Part shown: positions 7,555 through 15,485 of the stretch, piece after piece
How the letters are laid out: the number at the start of each line of letters is the position of its first letter
Numbering within the stretch: position 1 is the stretch's first letter
NCBI RefSeq assembly: GCF_001509475.1
Contig: NZ_LLZG01000421.1
Coordinates: 1-36,242, forward strand
Reading direction: 5' to 3'
Length of the DNA: 36,242 bases
Source of the DNA: Streptomyces regalis
Lineage (GTDB): Bacteria; Actinomycetota; Actinomycetes; Streptomycetales; Streptomycetaceae
Translations under genes and position numbers: made by a program
The notes under the pieces: generated by a model
The model's input: the letters and a program-made list of their open reading frames with translations, nothing else
Databases searched by the model: none
Told to the model about the DNA's origin: nothing

Positions 7555-9407
7555 GCGGCACCGTCCTTGCGCTCGTCGTCCACGATCTCGGCGTCCACGA
7601 CGTCGTCGTCAGCGGCCCTGGCGCCGGCACCACCCTGGGTGGCGCCCTCCGGACCGCCGGCGGCCTGCGCGCCCTGGGCGTCGGCGTACATGGCCTGGCC
7701 GACCTTCTGGGAGACCGCGGCGACCTTCTCGGTGGCGGTGCGGATCTCGGCGGTGTCCTCGCCCTTGAGCGCGGTCTTCAGCTCCTCGACGGCGGCCTCG
7801 ACCTCGGTCTTGACCTCGCCGGGGACCTTGTCCTCGTTGTCCTTGAGGAACTTCTCCGTCTGGTAGACGAGCTGCTCGCCCTGGTTGCGGGTCTCGGCGG
7901 CCTCGCGGCGGCGGTGGTCCTCGTCCGCGTACTGCTCGGCCTCCTGGCGCATGCGGTCGACCTCGTCCTTCGGCAGCGAGGAGCCGCCGGTGACGGTCAT
8001 CTTCTGCTCCTTGCCCGTGCCCAGGTCCTTGGCGGTCACGTGCATGATGCCGTTGGCGTCGATGTCGAAGGACACCTCGATCTGCGGGACGCCACGCGGC
8101 GCCGGCGGCAGACCGGTCAGCTCGAACATGCCGAGCTTCTTGTTGTACGCCGCGATCTCGCGCTCGCCCTGGTAGACCTGGATCTGCACGGACGGCTGGT
8201 TGTCCTCGGCCGTGGTGAAGATCTCGGACCGCTTGGTCGGGATCGTGGTGTTGCGCTCGATGAGCTTGGTCATGATGCCGCCCTTGGTCTCGATACCGAG
8301 GGACAGCGGGGTCACGTCGAGGAGCAGGACGTCCTTGACCTCACCCTTGAGGACACCGGCCTGGAGCGAGGCGCCGATGGCGACGACCTCGTCCGGGTTC
8401 ACACCCTTGTTGGCGTCCTTGCCGCCGGTCAGCTCGCGCACGAGCTCGGCGACGGCGGGCATACGGGTGGAGCCACCGACGAGGACGACGTGGTCGATCT
8501 CGTTGATGGAGACGCCGGCGTCCTTCATGACGTTGAAGAACGGGGTCTTGCAGCGCTCCAGCAGGTCGGCCGTCAGCTGCTGGAACTGAGCCCGGGTGAG
8601 CTTCTCGTCCAGGTGCAGCGGGCCCTCGGCGGAGGCGGTGATGTACGGCAGGTTGATCGAGGTCTCGGTGGACGAGGACAGCTCGATCTTCGCCTTCTCG
8701 GCGGCCTCACGCAGACGCTGCAGCGCCATCTTGTCCTTGGCGAGGTCCACGCCGTGACCGGACTTGAACTGCTGCACCAGGTAGTCGACGACACGCTGGT
8801 CCCAGTCGTCACCACCGAGGTGGTTGTCACCGTTGGTGGCCTTCACCTCGACGACGCCGTCGCCGATCTCCAGCAGGGACACGTCGAAGGTGCCGCCACC
8901 GAGGTCGAAGACGAGGATCGTCTGGTCGTCCTTGTCGAGGCCGTACGCGAGCGCGGCCGCGGTGGGCTCGTTGACGATGCGCAGGACGTTCAGACCGGCG
9001 ATCTCGCCGGCCTCCTTCGTCGCCTGGCGCTCGGAGTCGTTGAAGTACGCCGGGACGGTGATGACCGCGTCGGTCACCTTCTCGCCCAGGTAGGACTCGG
9101 CGTCCCGCTTCAGCTTCTGGAGGATGAAGGCGGAGATCTGCTGCGGGTTGAAGGGCTTCCCGTCGAGCTCCATCTTCCAGTCGGTGCCCATGTGACGCTT
9201 CACGGACCGAATGGTCCGGTCCACGTTGGTGACCGCCTGACGCTTGGCGACCTCGCCGACGAGCACCTCACCGTTCTTGGCGAAGGCGACGACGGAAGGC
9301 GTGGTCCTGGCGCCCTCGGCGTTGGTGATGACGGTGGGCTCGCCGCCCTCCAGAACGCTGACGACGGAGTTAGTCGTGCCCAGGTCGATGCCGACCGCAC
9401 GTGCCAT
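7551..9407 (-). CDS. dnaK: DnaK (Hsp70) chaperone
   Basis: A 618-residue Hsp70, the ATP-dependent chaperone of the cytoplasm and, in Streptomyces, the co-repressor of HspR. The nucleotide-binding domain shows the phosphate-1 motif [12 protein letters not shown] (residues 5-16), [37 protein letters not shown] and [12 protein letters not shown]. The substrate-binding domain ([16 protein letters not shown] onward) and a helical lid follow. The C-terminus is Gly/Ala-rich and ends in an acidic [13 protein letters not shown] stretch typical of DnaK. ATG 9407 is chosen because GGAGGA lies 7 nt upstream and [13 protein letters not shown] is the family's canonical start; an in-frame start 13 codons upstream lies inside the promoter. 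It is the first gene of the operon, under HAIR/HspR control. Confidence 0.98.
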   Translation of the reverse strand: MARAVGIDLGTTNSVVSVLEGGEPTVITNAEGARTTPSVVAFAKNGEVLVGEVAKRQAVTNVDRTIRSVKRHMGTDWKMELDGKPFNPQQISAFILQKLKRDAESYLGEKVTDAVITVPAYFNDSERQATKEAGEIAGLNVLRIVNEPTAAALAYGLDKDDQTILVFDLGGGTFDVSLLEIGDGVVEVKATNGDNHLGGDDWDQRVVDYLVQQFKSGHGVDLAKDKMALQRLREAAEKAKIELSSSTETSINLPYITASAEGPLHLDEKLTRAQFQQLTADLLERCKTPFFNVMKDAGVSINEIDHVVLVGGSTRMPAVAELVRELTGGKDANKGVNPDEVVAIGASLQAGVLKGEVKDVLLLDVTPLSLGIETKGGIMTKLIERNTTIPTKRSEIFTTAEDNQPSVQIQVYQGEREIAAYNKKLGMFELTGLPPAPRGVPQIEVSFDIDANGIMHVTAKDLGTGKEQKMTVTGGSSLPKDEVDRMRQEAEQYADEDHRRREAAETRNQGEQLVYQTEKFLKDNEDKVPGEVKTEVEAAVEELKTALKGEDTAEIRTATEKVAAVSQKVGQAMYADAQGAQAAGGPEGATQGGAGARAADDDVVDAEIVDDERKDGAA

Positions 9408-9426
9408 GGTTGATTCCTCCAGCTGA

Positions 9427-9447
9427 CTTGAGTGGAACGGACTCAAG
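9427..9447. promoter_or_regulatory. HAIR operator 1 (HspR site), perfect match
   Basis: CTTGAGT-N7-ACTCAAG is an exact match to the HspR-associated inverted repeat. It overlaps the -10 end of the dnaK promoter and the probable transcript start, so bound HspR-DnaK would block RNA polymerase. It begins 20 bp upstream of the dnaK start codon. Confidence 0.95.
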
Positions 9448-9474
9448 TGTGCATGACGCCCCCCGCCCGGTCAA
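9446..9474 (-). promoter_or_regulatory. dnaK operon promoter
   Basis: Read leftward, a -35 TTGACC (9469-9474) and a -10 CACACT (9446-9451) are 17 bp apart, fitting a vegetative HrdB-type promoter with a strong -35 and a weak -10. It lies between the two HAIR sites and overlaps the downstream one. This fits constitutive sigma recognition with heat-inducible derepression. Assignment is by motif and position only. Confidence 0.65.
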
Positions 9475-9478
9475 CAGA

Positions 9479-9499
9479 GCTGAGTCGACCCCACTCAAC
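9479..9499. promoter_or_regulatory. HAIR operator 2 (HspR site), imperfect
   Basis: GCTGAGT-N7-ACTCAAC matches HAIR at all but the outer positions. Its centre is 52 bp (about five helical turns) from the perfect HAIR site, and it lies just upstream of the -35, so both sites face the same side of the helix. Multiple HAIR sites in front of dnaK are known for Streptomyces. Confidence 0.75.
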
Positions 9500-9501
9500 T
9501 C

Positions 9502-10566
9502 TTATCCGTTCCTTACGCGCAACTGGGCTCTGACCTGCGTAGATGTGGCCTGCACCGGCGGCCGAACGGAACCCCCTACGGGAAAAGAGGGTTGACGGCG
9601 AGGCGCGTAGGGCTTGATGAGCAGGAGTCCGAACACGGCGATGAGGGCACCCGCCCCCACCCAGAACACCCCCGACTCGGCGATCCATCCCATGTGCACG
9701 AGAACGCCGACGACCACCCCGGAGAAGGCCGCGAGACCCAGCAGGACGGCCACCGCCGGCGGGGTGAGCCCGATCCGGCGCAGCCGATGGGCGAGATGAT
9801 CGGGCCCGCCCCGCAGCAGCGGCCGCCCGGCCAGCCGGCGGGACAGCACCACCAGGAGGACGTCGGCGGTGGCGAGCGCGGTGAGGGCGTAGAGCACACC
9901 CAGGCTCGACACCGGATCGTGGCCGGTACGGGTCATCACGGCCGTCGACGCCAGCACGAACCCGACGAACAGGGATCCGCACGCCCCGAGCCCGATCCGC
10001 GCGGGATGCCAGTTGTGCATGAGGAAACCGGTCAGGGCGGCGGCCAGCACGCTCAGCAGCACGGCCAGTTCGTCCATCACCTCGGCCGCCGCCAGCAGCC
10101 CGACGCCGAACGCGGTGACGACCCCGACGGTGCCGGCCAGCCCGTCCGCATGGTCGAGCGCCTTGAAGCCGACGGCGACGAGGACGATCCAGCCGACGGC
10201 CGGCACCCCCAGCAGGAAGCCCGTCTCGCCGTACGGCACCACGCAGGCCGCCGCCACGGCCGTACCGCCGATCAGGAACCGTGCCTTCACGCGCCGTACG
10301 TCGGCGACCAGCCCGAGCACGGCGACGGCGACGGCGGCCATCAGCAGCCGCTCGACCTGAGGGCCCAGCGGGGCAAAGCCCGTCCACTCCCCCGCGGCGA
10401 CGACCAGGCAGGTCACGAGCACGACGCCGGCACCGCCGAGCAACGGCAGCGGCCGCTGGCGCCGACGGTCGACGATGCCGAGGCGCAGGGCGGGCAGCCG
10501 GAGCAGCGCCGCGAGGAAGGCGGCGAGGAGGAGGGAGGTGGTGGCGGCTGCGATCCCGTAAAGCAC
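9502..10566 (-). CDS. WecA/MraY-like polytopic membrane protein with a partly degenerate active site
   Basis: A 354-residue protein with about 10-11 hydrophobic segments. It has the general layout of polyprenyl-phosphate sugar-1-phosphate transferases (glycosyltransferase family 4, MraY/WecA). Recognisable landmarks are PLPLLGGAGV near the first loop, LDHADGLAG in place of the N-x2-DGxDGLAG loop, and IGLGACGSLFVGF in place of the usual GD-SGSLF-lGF. Two Asp of the central loop remain, but the first Asp of the DD pair is Ala (VADVRR) and the GD-SGS Asp is Ala, so catalysis as in WecA is doubtful. It begins at GTG 10566 with no ribosome site. A TAACCT -10 ends 6 nt before it, suggesting a leaderless transcript. 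It ends about 95 bp before the dnaK start, transcribed toward it. Confidence 0.7.
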   Translation of the reverse strand: MLYGIAAATTSLLLAAFLAALLRLPALRLGIVDRRRQRPLPLLGGAGVVLVTCLVVAAGEWTGFAPLGPQVERLLMAAVAVAVLGLVADVRRVKARFLIGGTAVAAACVVPYGETGFLLGVPAVGWIVLVAVGFKALDHADGLAGTVGVVTAFGVGLLAAAEVMDELAVLLSVLAAALTGFLMHNWHPARIGLGACGSLFVGFVLASTAVMTRTGHDPVSSLGVLYALTALATADVLLVVLSRRLAGRPLLRGGPDHLAHRLRRIGLTPPAVAVLLGLAAFSGVVVGVLVHMGWIAESGVFWVGAGALIAVFGLLLIKPYAPRRQPSFPVGGSVRPPVQATSTQVRAQLRVRNG

Positions 10567-10572
10567 GGGGCT

Positions 10573-10578
10573 AGGTTA
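10573..10578 (-). promoter_or_regulatory. -10 element of a probable leaderless promoter for the WecA/MraY-like gene
   Basis: Read leftward, TAACCT is followed by 6 nt (AGCCCC) and then the GTG start at 10566, the geometry of an actinobacterial leaderless transcript. No Shine-Dalgarno sequence and no clear -35 are visible. Confidence 0.4.
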
Positions 10579-10707
10579 GTGCCGTATATACCATTTCGGG
10601 ATGAATAACACGATCAGTCCTTAAGGCAACCCTCAGCGACTCACATCACTCCGCACCTGGCTACAGTGCGGCAGAGGATGCGGGTAGTCTCAGACAGACT
10701 GAATAAG

Positions 10708-10739
10708 TTACCGCTTAGTAATGTCCTCTCAGTAATGTC
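10708..10739. promoter_or_regulatory. Palindrome TTAC-N6-GTAA with repeated AGTAATGTC, upstream of the Fe-S oxidoreductase gene
   Basis: TTAC-CGCTTA-GTAA (10708-10721) is a dyad. Its right half belongs to AGTAATGTC (10717-10725), which is repeated exactly at 10731-10739, 14 bp on. The cluster is about 50-80 bp before the ATG at 10786, in an otherwise non-coding stretch. It looks like a transcription-factor site. TTAC...GTAA dyads are common for TetR-family regulators of fatty-acid catabolism, which would fit an EtfD-type product, but the regulator is unidentified. Confidence 0.4.
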
Positions 10740-10785
10740 GAGGGACCCCCTCGAACCACCCCTCGCAGGCCCGAGGAGCCCCGAA

Positions 10786-13068
10786 ATGCAACTCGCCGCG
10801 ATCATCGTGTCGCTGGTGCTGACCGTGGTCGGCGTTGCGCTGCTCGCACGCGCCATCGGCCAGTTCGTCCGGTACTTCAAGCTCGGCCAGCCCGTGCCCG
10901 CCGGCAGCCGCACCGACAACCCCTACCAGCGCAGTGTGACGCTGGTGAAGGAGTTCCTCGGGCACACCCGGATGAACCGCTGGGGCATCGTCGGCTTCGC
11001 CCACTGGTTCGTGGCCGTCGGCTTCCTGACGCTGCCGCCGACCCTGGCCCAGGCGTTCGGCCAGCTCTTCCAGGCCGACTGGGTGCTGCCGGTCATCGGC
11101 GACTTCCTGCCGTTCGAGATGTACACCGAGTTCATCGGCGTGATGACCGTCCTGGGCATCGCCGTACTCATCGTGATCCGTCTGCTGAGCCTGCCGTCGC
11201 GGGCGGGCCGCAAGTCCCGCTTCGCGGGCTCCAAGGCCGGCCAGGCGTACTTCGTCGAGTACGTCATCCTCACCATCGGCCTCGCGATCTACGTGCTGCG
11301 CGGCCTGGAGGGCGCGATCCACCACGTCGAGGGCTACGAGGCCGGGTACTTCGCCTCGTACCCGCTGGTCCTGGCCTTCAAGGGCCTGAGCGTCACCGCG
11401 CTGCAGAACCTGGTCTACTTCACCGCGATGGTGAAGATCAGCACCTCGTTCATCTGGATGATCGTGGTCTCGCTCAACACCAACATGGGCGTGGCCTGGC
11501 ACCGCTTCCTGGGCTTCCCGAACATCTGGTTCAAGCGCAACGCCACCGGTGAGACGGCCCTCGGTGCCCTCCAGCCCATGACCTCCGGCGGCAAGCCGAT
11601 CGACTTCACCGACCCGGGCGAGGACGACGTCTTCGGTGTCTCCCAGGTCGAGCAGTTCTCCTGGAAGGGCCTGCTGGACTTCTCCACCTGCACCGAGTGC
11701 GGCCGCTGCCAGTCGCAGTGCCCCGCCTGGAACACGGGCAAGCCGCTCTCCCCGAAGCTGCTGATCATGTCGCTCCGGGACCACGCGCACGCCAAGGCGC
11801 CGTACCTGCTGGCCGGTGGCGGCAAGACCATGGAGGGCGAGGAGAAGGCGTCCGAGGAGCAGCTCAAGGACGTCCCCGCGGCCGCCCTCGCGGAGGCCGA
11901 GCGCCCGCTGATCGGCACCGTGGAAGAGAACGGCGTCATCGACCCGGACGTCCTGTGGTCCTGCACCACCTGCGGCGCCTGCGTCGAGCAGTGCCCCGTC
12001 GACATCGAGCACATCGACCACATCGTCGACATGCGCCGCTACCAGGTGATGATCGAGTCCGCGTTCCCGTCCGAGGCGGGCACGATGCTCAAGAACCTGG
12101 AGAAGAAGGGCAACCCCTGGGGCCTGGCCAAGAAGCAGCGCCTGGAGTGGCTGAAGGAAGTCGACTTCGAGGTGCCGGTCGTCGGCAAGGACATCGAGGA
12201 CCTCACCGAGGTCGAGTACCTGTACTGGGTCGGCTGCGCGGGCGCCCTGGAGGACCGGGCCAAGAAGACCACCAAGGCCTTCGCCGAGCTGCTGCACATG
12301 GCGGGCGTGAAGTTCGCGATCATGGGCGGCGACGAGAAGTGCACCGGTGACTCCGCCCGCCGCCTCGGCAACGAGCCCCTGTTCCAGGAGCTCGGCATGG
12401 AGAACGTGGCCGCGCTGAACATGGCCTTCGGCGAGGAGATGGACGAGGACGGCAACGTCACGCCCGAGTCGAAGAAGCCGAAGTCGGCGAAGAAGATCGT
12501 CGCCACCTGCCCGCACTGCCTCAACACGATCGGCAACGAGTACCCGCAGATCGGCGGCGACTACGAGGTCATCCACCACACCCAGCTGCTCCAGCACCTC
12601 GTCGACGAGGGCAAGCTGGTCCCGGTGACCCCGGTCGAGGGCATCATCACCTACCACGACCCGTGCTACCTGGGCCGCCACAACAAGATCTACACGCCCC
12701 CGCGCGAGATCATCGCGAGCGTCCCGGGCATCCGCAACGAGGAGATGCACCGCCACAAGGAGCGCGGCTTCTGCTGTGGCGCCGGTGGTGCCCGGATGTG
12801 GATGGAGGAGCGGATCGGCAAGCGCATTAACAACGAGCGCGTCGACGAAGCTCTCTCGGTCAACCCGGACATCGTCTCGACGGCCTGCCCGTTCTGCCTC
12901 GTCATGCTGACCGACTCGGTCAACGGCAAGAAGAACGAGGGCAAGGCCAAGGAGTCCGTCCAGGTCGTCGACGTCGCCCAGCTGCTACTGGAGTCGGTCA
13001 AGACGCCGGTGGACCCCGAGGACGCTGCGGAGACGGAGAGCGAGCCGGAGCCCGAGCCGGTGAAGTAG
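10786..13068 (+). CDS. Membrane-bound Fe-S oxidoreductase, EtfD-type (heterodisulfide reductase-like)
   Basis: A 760-residue protein. The N-terminal ~250 residues hold about five transmembrane helices like the cytochrome-b/NarI-type module. Two 4Fe-4S motifs follow: Cys302/305/308/312 (CTECGRCQSQCP) and Cys393/396/399/403 (CTTCGACVEQCP). The C-terminal half carries two CCG-type cysteine-rich domains (ATCPHCLNTIGNEYP, YHDPCYLGRHN, GFCCGAGGARMW with Cys663-664, ACPFCLVML). The architecture matches M. tuberculosis Rv0338c (EtfD), which takes electrons from acyl-CoA dehydrogenases via EtfBA and passes them to the quinone pool in beta-oxidation. ATG 10786 is chosen because GAGGAG lies 7 nt upstream; an in-frame GTG 40 codons earlier lies in the regulatory region. 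It is monocistronic, ending in an acidic Glu/Pro tail before a strong hairpin. Confidence 0.9.
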   Translation: MQLAAIIVSLVLTVVGVALLARAIGQFVRYFKLGQPVPAGSRTDNPYQRSVTLVKEFLGHTRMNRWGIVGFAHWFVAVGFLTLPPTLAQAFGQLFQADWVLPVIGDFLPFEMYTEFIGVMTVLGIAVLIVIRLLSLPSRAGRKSRFAGSKAGQAYFVEYVILTIGLAIYVLRGLEGAIHHVEGYEAGYFASYPLVLAFKGLSVTALQNLVYFTAMVKISTSFIWMIVVSLNTNMGVAWHRFLGFPNIWFKRNATGETALGALQPMTSGGKPIDFTDPGEDDVFGVSQVEQFSWKGLLDFSTCTECGRCQSQCPAWNTGKPLSPKLLIMSLRDHAHAKAPYLLAGGGKTMEGEEKASEEQLKDVPAAALAEAERPLIGTVEENGVIDPDVLWSCTTCGACVEQCPVDIEHIDHIVDMRRYQVMIESAFPSEAGTMLKNLEKKGNPWGLAKKQRLEWLKEVDFEVPVVGKDIEDLTEVEYLYWVGCAGALEDRAKKTTKAFAELLHMAGVKFAIMGGDEKCTGDSARRLGNEPLFQELGMENVAALNMAFGEEMDEDGNVTPESKKPKSAKKIVATCPHCLNTIGNEYPQIGGDYEVIHHTQLLQHLVDEGKLVPVTPVEGIITYHDPCYLGRHNKIYTPPREIIASVPGIRNEEMHRHKERGFCCGAGGARMWMEERIGKRINNERVDEALSVNPDIVSTACPFCLVMLTDSVNGKKNEGKAKESVQVVDVAQLLLESVKTPVDPEDAAETESEPEPEPVK

Positions 13069-13083
13069 CCGCTACGGCCGTCC

Positions 13084-13116
13084 GGCGCCCTCTGCCCTCA
13101 TCGGGCAGGGGGCGCC
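13084..13116. terminator. Bidirectional hairpin terminator between convergent genes
   Basis: A 14-bp stem pairs 13084-13097 with 13103-13116 (one G-U pair) and has a 5-nt loop. It lies between the stop of the Fe-S oxidoreductase gene and the stop of the convergent membrane-protein gene. There is no T-run, which is common for Streptomyces terminators. Confidence 0.7.
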
Positions 13117-13137
13117 GTCGTACGTCGGGGTCGTGCC

Positions 13138-14049
13138 TCAGGTGAGGGATCGGACCGACGTGGAGACGTACACGACCAGGACGAGGACGACGCTGCCGAG
13201 GACGCAGAGCATCTGCGGGACGCTCGGGGCGTGGCCCAGCAAGTGGGGAGTCCAGCCCCAGAACACCGCCGCGGCGGACGCGGCCCGCACGGTCTGGAAG
13301 GGGGCCGACCAGGCCCGCTCCTGGAGGTCTTCGGCTTCGGGTACAAGAGTGGACACGGTTCCCAGGGCGGCGCCGAAGAGCACGATGACGATGAAGGCGA
13401 TCAAGGACTCAGCGGCCAGCTCGACGTGCTGGAAGGCCTTCCAGCGCAGCTCAGCGAGTGCGGGCAGGTCCTTGCTCTCGTTGACGTAACCGCCGAGGCC
13501 GGGGGCGGAGCGGGCCCACAGGACGTCGACCTGGGTGCCCTTGCCGGGCTTGTCGTACGTGTACGCGCCGCGCACGACGAGCCGTTCGGCACCGCCGGGC
13601 ACGGAGATCACCAGCCGTGAGACGTACCCCTTCACGCCGCCTTCCTCGTCGGACTCCCCCCGGGTCGACTGCCGTTCCACCACCGTCGCGGTGCTGATCT
13701 CGGCACCCGCCTCGCGCAGGGCGTCGAGCTTCTCGCCGGCGTCGGGCGAGGTCAGGAGGGCGACGAAGAACGCGGCCGAGGAGAACGACACAAGCAGCCA
13801 GACCGCCCCCGTGCGGAGCCTGACCCAGACGTCACTCGCGAACGCGTCATCGTCGGGCCCGTCGCGCAGAACCCACAGCGCGACCGCACGCACCACCGCA
13901 CATCCCACGGCGACGGCACCCCATACGAACGGCTCGTGCCAAGGCCGGGCCATCGCGGTGGCCCCCAGCAGCCAGGTACACGCGACGGCCGCCGCGATCC
14001 ACCCCACGAGCGCGCACAGCCGTACGATCCACACCAGCGCAGTACCCAC
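13138..14049 (-). CDS. Integral membrane protein with an extracytoplasmic beta domain (DUF3592-like layout)
   Basis: A 303-residue protein with hydrophobic segments near residues 5-35, 40-60 and 80-105, then a soluble stretch of about 110 residues (EISTATVVERQSTRG, RLVISVPGGAERLVVRGAYT, GTQVDVLWA), then two or three C-terminal helices. The soluble part alternates short beta strands and ends in a value-and-position pattern reminiscent of DUF3592 proteins; this link is tentative. GTG 14049 is preferred because GGGGAGGG lies just upstream; an in-frame ATG at 14076 would add nine residues but lacks a ribosome site. It is convergent with the Fe-S oxidoreductase gene and divergent from the zinc-ribbon gene. 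Function is unknown. Confidence 0.7.
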   Translation of the reverse strand: MGTALVWIVRLCALVGWIAAAVACTWLLGATAMARPWHEPFVWGAVAVGCAVVRAVALWVLRDGPDDDAFASDVWVRLRTGAVWLLVSFSSAAFFVALLTSPDAGEKLDALREAGAEISTATVVERQSTRGESDEEGGVKGYVSRLVISVPGGAERLVVRGAYTYDKPGKGTQVDVLWARSAPGLGGYVNESKDLPALAELRWKAFQHVELAAESLIAFIVIVLFGAALGTVSTLVPEAEDLQERAWSAPFQTVRAASAAAVFWGWTPHLLGHAPSVPQMLCVLGSVVLVLVVYVSTSVRSLT

Positions 14050-14126
14050 GTGCCCTCCCCGAAGGGGCGTCCCCATCGCCCGCCGCGGGCACTGTACGGC
14101 AGCAACTGATCAGAAAGGACCCAAGC

Positions 14127-14420
14127 ATGATCATTTTCGGTACCAAGGGCTACCTCTACCAGCTGGCGATACTCACCCTGGTGTGCGGCCACTGCGGCAA
14201 CCCCGCCGCGCACACGCTCAGGAAGCGCGTCACGAAGTTCACGCTGTTCTTCGTGCCGCTGTTCCCGATCTCGACGAAGTACGCGACGCAGTGCACCTTC
14301 TGCGGCACCGAGCAGAAGGTGACCGGGGAGCAGGCGGAGCAGCTCCAGACGCAGGCCGTCGCCGGCGGCTATGGCGGTCAGCAGCAGCACGGGCAGCCGC
14401 AGCAGCCGTACCAGTCCTGA
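14127..14420 (+). CDS. Small zinc-ribbon protein
   Basis: A 97-residue protein. CGHCGN (residues 20-25) and CTFCG (about 57-61) form a paired Cys-x2-Cys zinc ribbon. A hydrophobic stretch (FTLFFVPLFPI) between the knuckles suggests membrane association or a buried core. The tail is Gly/Gln-rich and low in complexity (GGQQQHGQPQQP). This is the layout of the small zinc-ribbon family common in Streptomyces, which has no firm function. A GAAAGGA ribosome site lies about 8 nt before the ATG. It shares a short intergenic region with the divergent membrane-protein gene and is convergent, at 16 nt, with the DUF2637-like gene. Confidence 0.8.
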   Translation: MIIFGTKGYLYQLAILTLVCGHCGNPAAHTLRKRVTKFTLFFVPLFPISTKYATQCTFCGTEQKVTGEQAEQLQTQAVAGGYGGQQQHGQPQQPYQS

Positions 14421-14436
14421 TCTGCCCCCTGCGCGG

Positions 14437-15174
14437 CTACGACCTCGGCGGCTTGGACCCGTTCACCGTGTCGGCGGCATGCTTGGGGCCGGGCCGCGAC
14501 GAGAACTGGCCGACGAGTTCGCGAAAGCAGACCAGGGCGGTGATCGGCGGAATTCCGACGACCACCATCGCGAGCAGAGAATGCGGCGACTGGCCGATGC
14601 ACAGTGCCACCGCCGTGCCGGAGGAAACGAGCATGACGGCCCAGGACCGGCGAGCAGTTCGGCGCTGAACGGATGCTCGCAGAATGGAGAGCCCGGCCAG
14701 CAGCCACGGCCCGTACACCGTCAATGGCCACCAATGGGCCAGTTTCGGCGAGACCACAAGCAGCGCGATGGAGCGCAGCTGATCGTACGAATACGAAATG
14801 GACCAGGTGAGCATCGTGCCCGCACACAGGGTGATGAGTGTGACCAGGACCGCGACAGTGATGAGCTTCGGGTTTCTGGGAAGGACGTGGGCGCTGGGCT
14901 GAGGGCGCCGTCGATGGACCGGGCGGGACGAGGGCTTGTTGCGGTCCGGCAGGGGTGGAGCGGGAGCAGAGGCAGGGGCAGGATCCAGGCCCTGCGTCGT
15001 CAGGCCCGGAATCGTCAGGCCCTGCGTCGTGTTCAGCATCTGGGCCAGCTCTTCGTCCAGATCCCAGCCGCCCGACGACGAGATCGCCGAATCAGGGACG
15101 TGCCAGAGGTTCTGCATGTCGAGCTGCTGAGTGTAATGAGGCTGTTCGCCCACCGCGTCGTAGTCGGTTCTCAT
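14437..15174 (-). CDS. DUF2637-like membrane protein
   Basis: A 245-residue protein with a soluble, Pro-rich N-terminus (1-100) containing a WDLDEELAQML acidic patch and a repeated GLTIPGLTTQGLD stretch. About four transmembrane helices follow (LITVAVLVTLITLCAGTML; WWPLTVYGPWLLAGLSIL; AVMLVSSGTAVALCIG; AMVVVGIPPITALVCF). The helix order and the S-Y-S-Y-D-Q-L-R / WPL-x-V-Y-G segment resemble DUF2637 proteins, which are frequent in Streptomyces on mobile or plasmid-related loci. It sits 2 nt after a small upstream gene whose 3' end supplies the GAGGGGGAGAGG ribosome site, so the pair is an operon. The DNA here is noticeably less GC-rich than its surroundings, consistent with acquisition. Function is unknown. 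Confidence 0.75.
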   Translation of the reverse strand: MRTDYDAVGEQPHYTQQLDMQNLWHVPDSAISSSGGWDLDEELAQMLNTTQGLTIPGLTTQGLDPAPASAPAPPLPDRNKPSSRPVHRRRPQPSAHVLPRNPKLITVAVLVTLITLCAGTMLTWSISYSYDQLRSIALLVVSPKLAHWWPLTVYGPWLLAGLSILRASVQRRTARRSWAVMLVSSGTAVALCIGQSPHSLLAMVVVGIPPITALVCFRELVGQFSSRPGPKHAADTVNGSKPPRS

Positions 15175-15176
15175 TT

Positions 15177-15398
15177 CTAGAACCTCTCCCCCTCCATTGC
15201 GGCCCGAAGATATTCATTCTCCATACGGCTGATGGTTCTGAGGAAGTCATCGAGCAGATCCGAGCAGTGCGTGATGCTTTCCGCAGTGGTCTGATCAGCT
15301 GCCTGCCGCAAGCGGAACGGATGATCCTCATCTGCATGTGTTTCCCGCCAAGTCACGCCCACATCAACGAGCGCCACGCCGTGCAGGACATCTGGCAT
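15177..15398 (-). CDS. Small hypothetical protein upstream of the DUF2637-like gene
   Basis: A 73-residue frame that ends 2 nt before the DUF2637-like start. Its last codons double as that gene's ribosome site, which supports real coding and coupling. The C-terminal part is a plausible amphipathic helix (LLDDFLRTISRMENEYLRAA). No family was recognised. The ATG at 15398 lacks a ribosome site; a GTG seven codons in is an alternative start. GC content is lower than in the flanking genes, as in its partner. Confidence 0.5.
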   Translation of the reverse strand: MPDVLHGVALVDVGVTWRETHADEDHPFRLRQAADQTTAESITHCSDLLDDFLRTISRMENEYLRAAMEGERF

Positions 15399-15402
15399 TC
15401 GG

Positions 15403-15438
15403 GGGAATATCCGTCAACGGTGATTATCGGGAATATCC
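15403..15438. repeat. Direct repeat GGGAATATCC upstream of the DUF2637-like operon
   Basis: GGGAATATCC occurs at 15403-15412 and again at 15429-15438, with a 26-bp start-to-start distance. Between them, read leftward, is TTGACG (15412-15417), a possible -35. The position just before the small gene suggests an operator pair; no regulator is identified. Confidence 0.45.
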
Positions 15439-15485
15439 AATGACAGGGCCCGGCCGGTGAAATTCAGAATATGTATGACGCGGTG

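Noticed and set aside
7410..9413. A 667-codon rightward frame opposite dnaK
   Set aside because: It is the antisense shadow of dnaK, a well-known artefact of this gene in GC-rich genomes.
9427..9499. Reading the CTTGAGT/ACTCAAG dyads as SoxR boxes
   Set aside because: The 7-nt gap and exact sequence are HAIR sites and the operon encodes HspR, so the HspR assignment is clearly better.
10729..12756. A 675-codon leftward frame opposite the Fe-S oxidoreductase
   Set aside because: It is an antisense shadow with repetitive Asp/Val/Gly composition and no recognisable domain.
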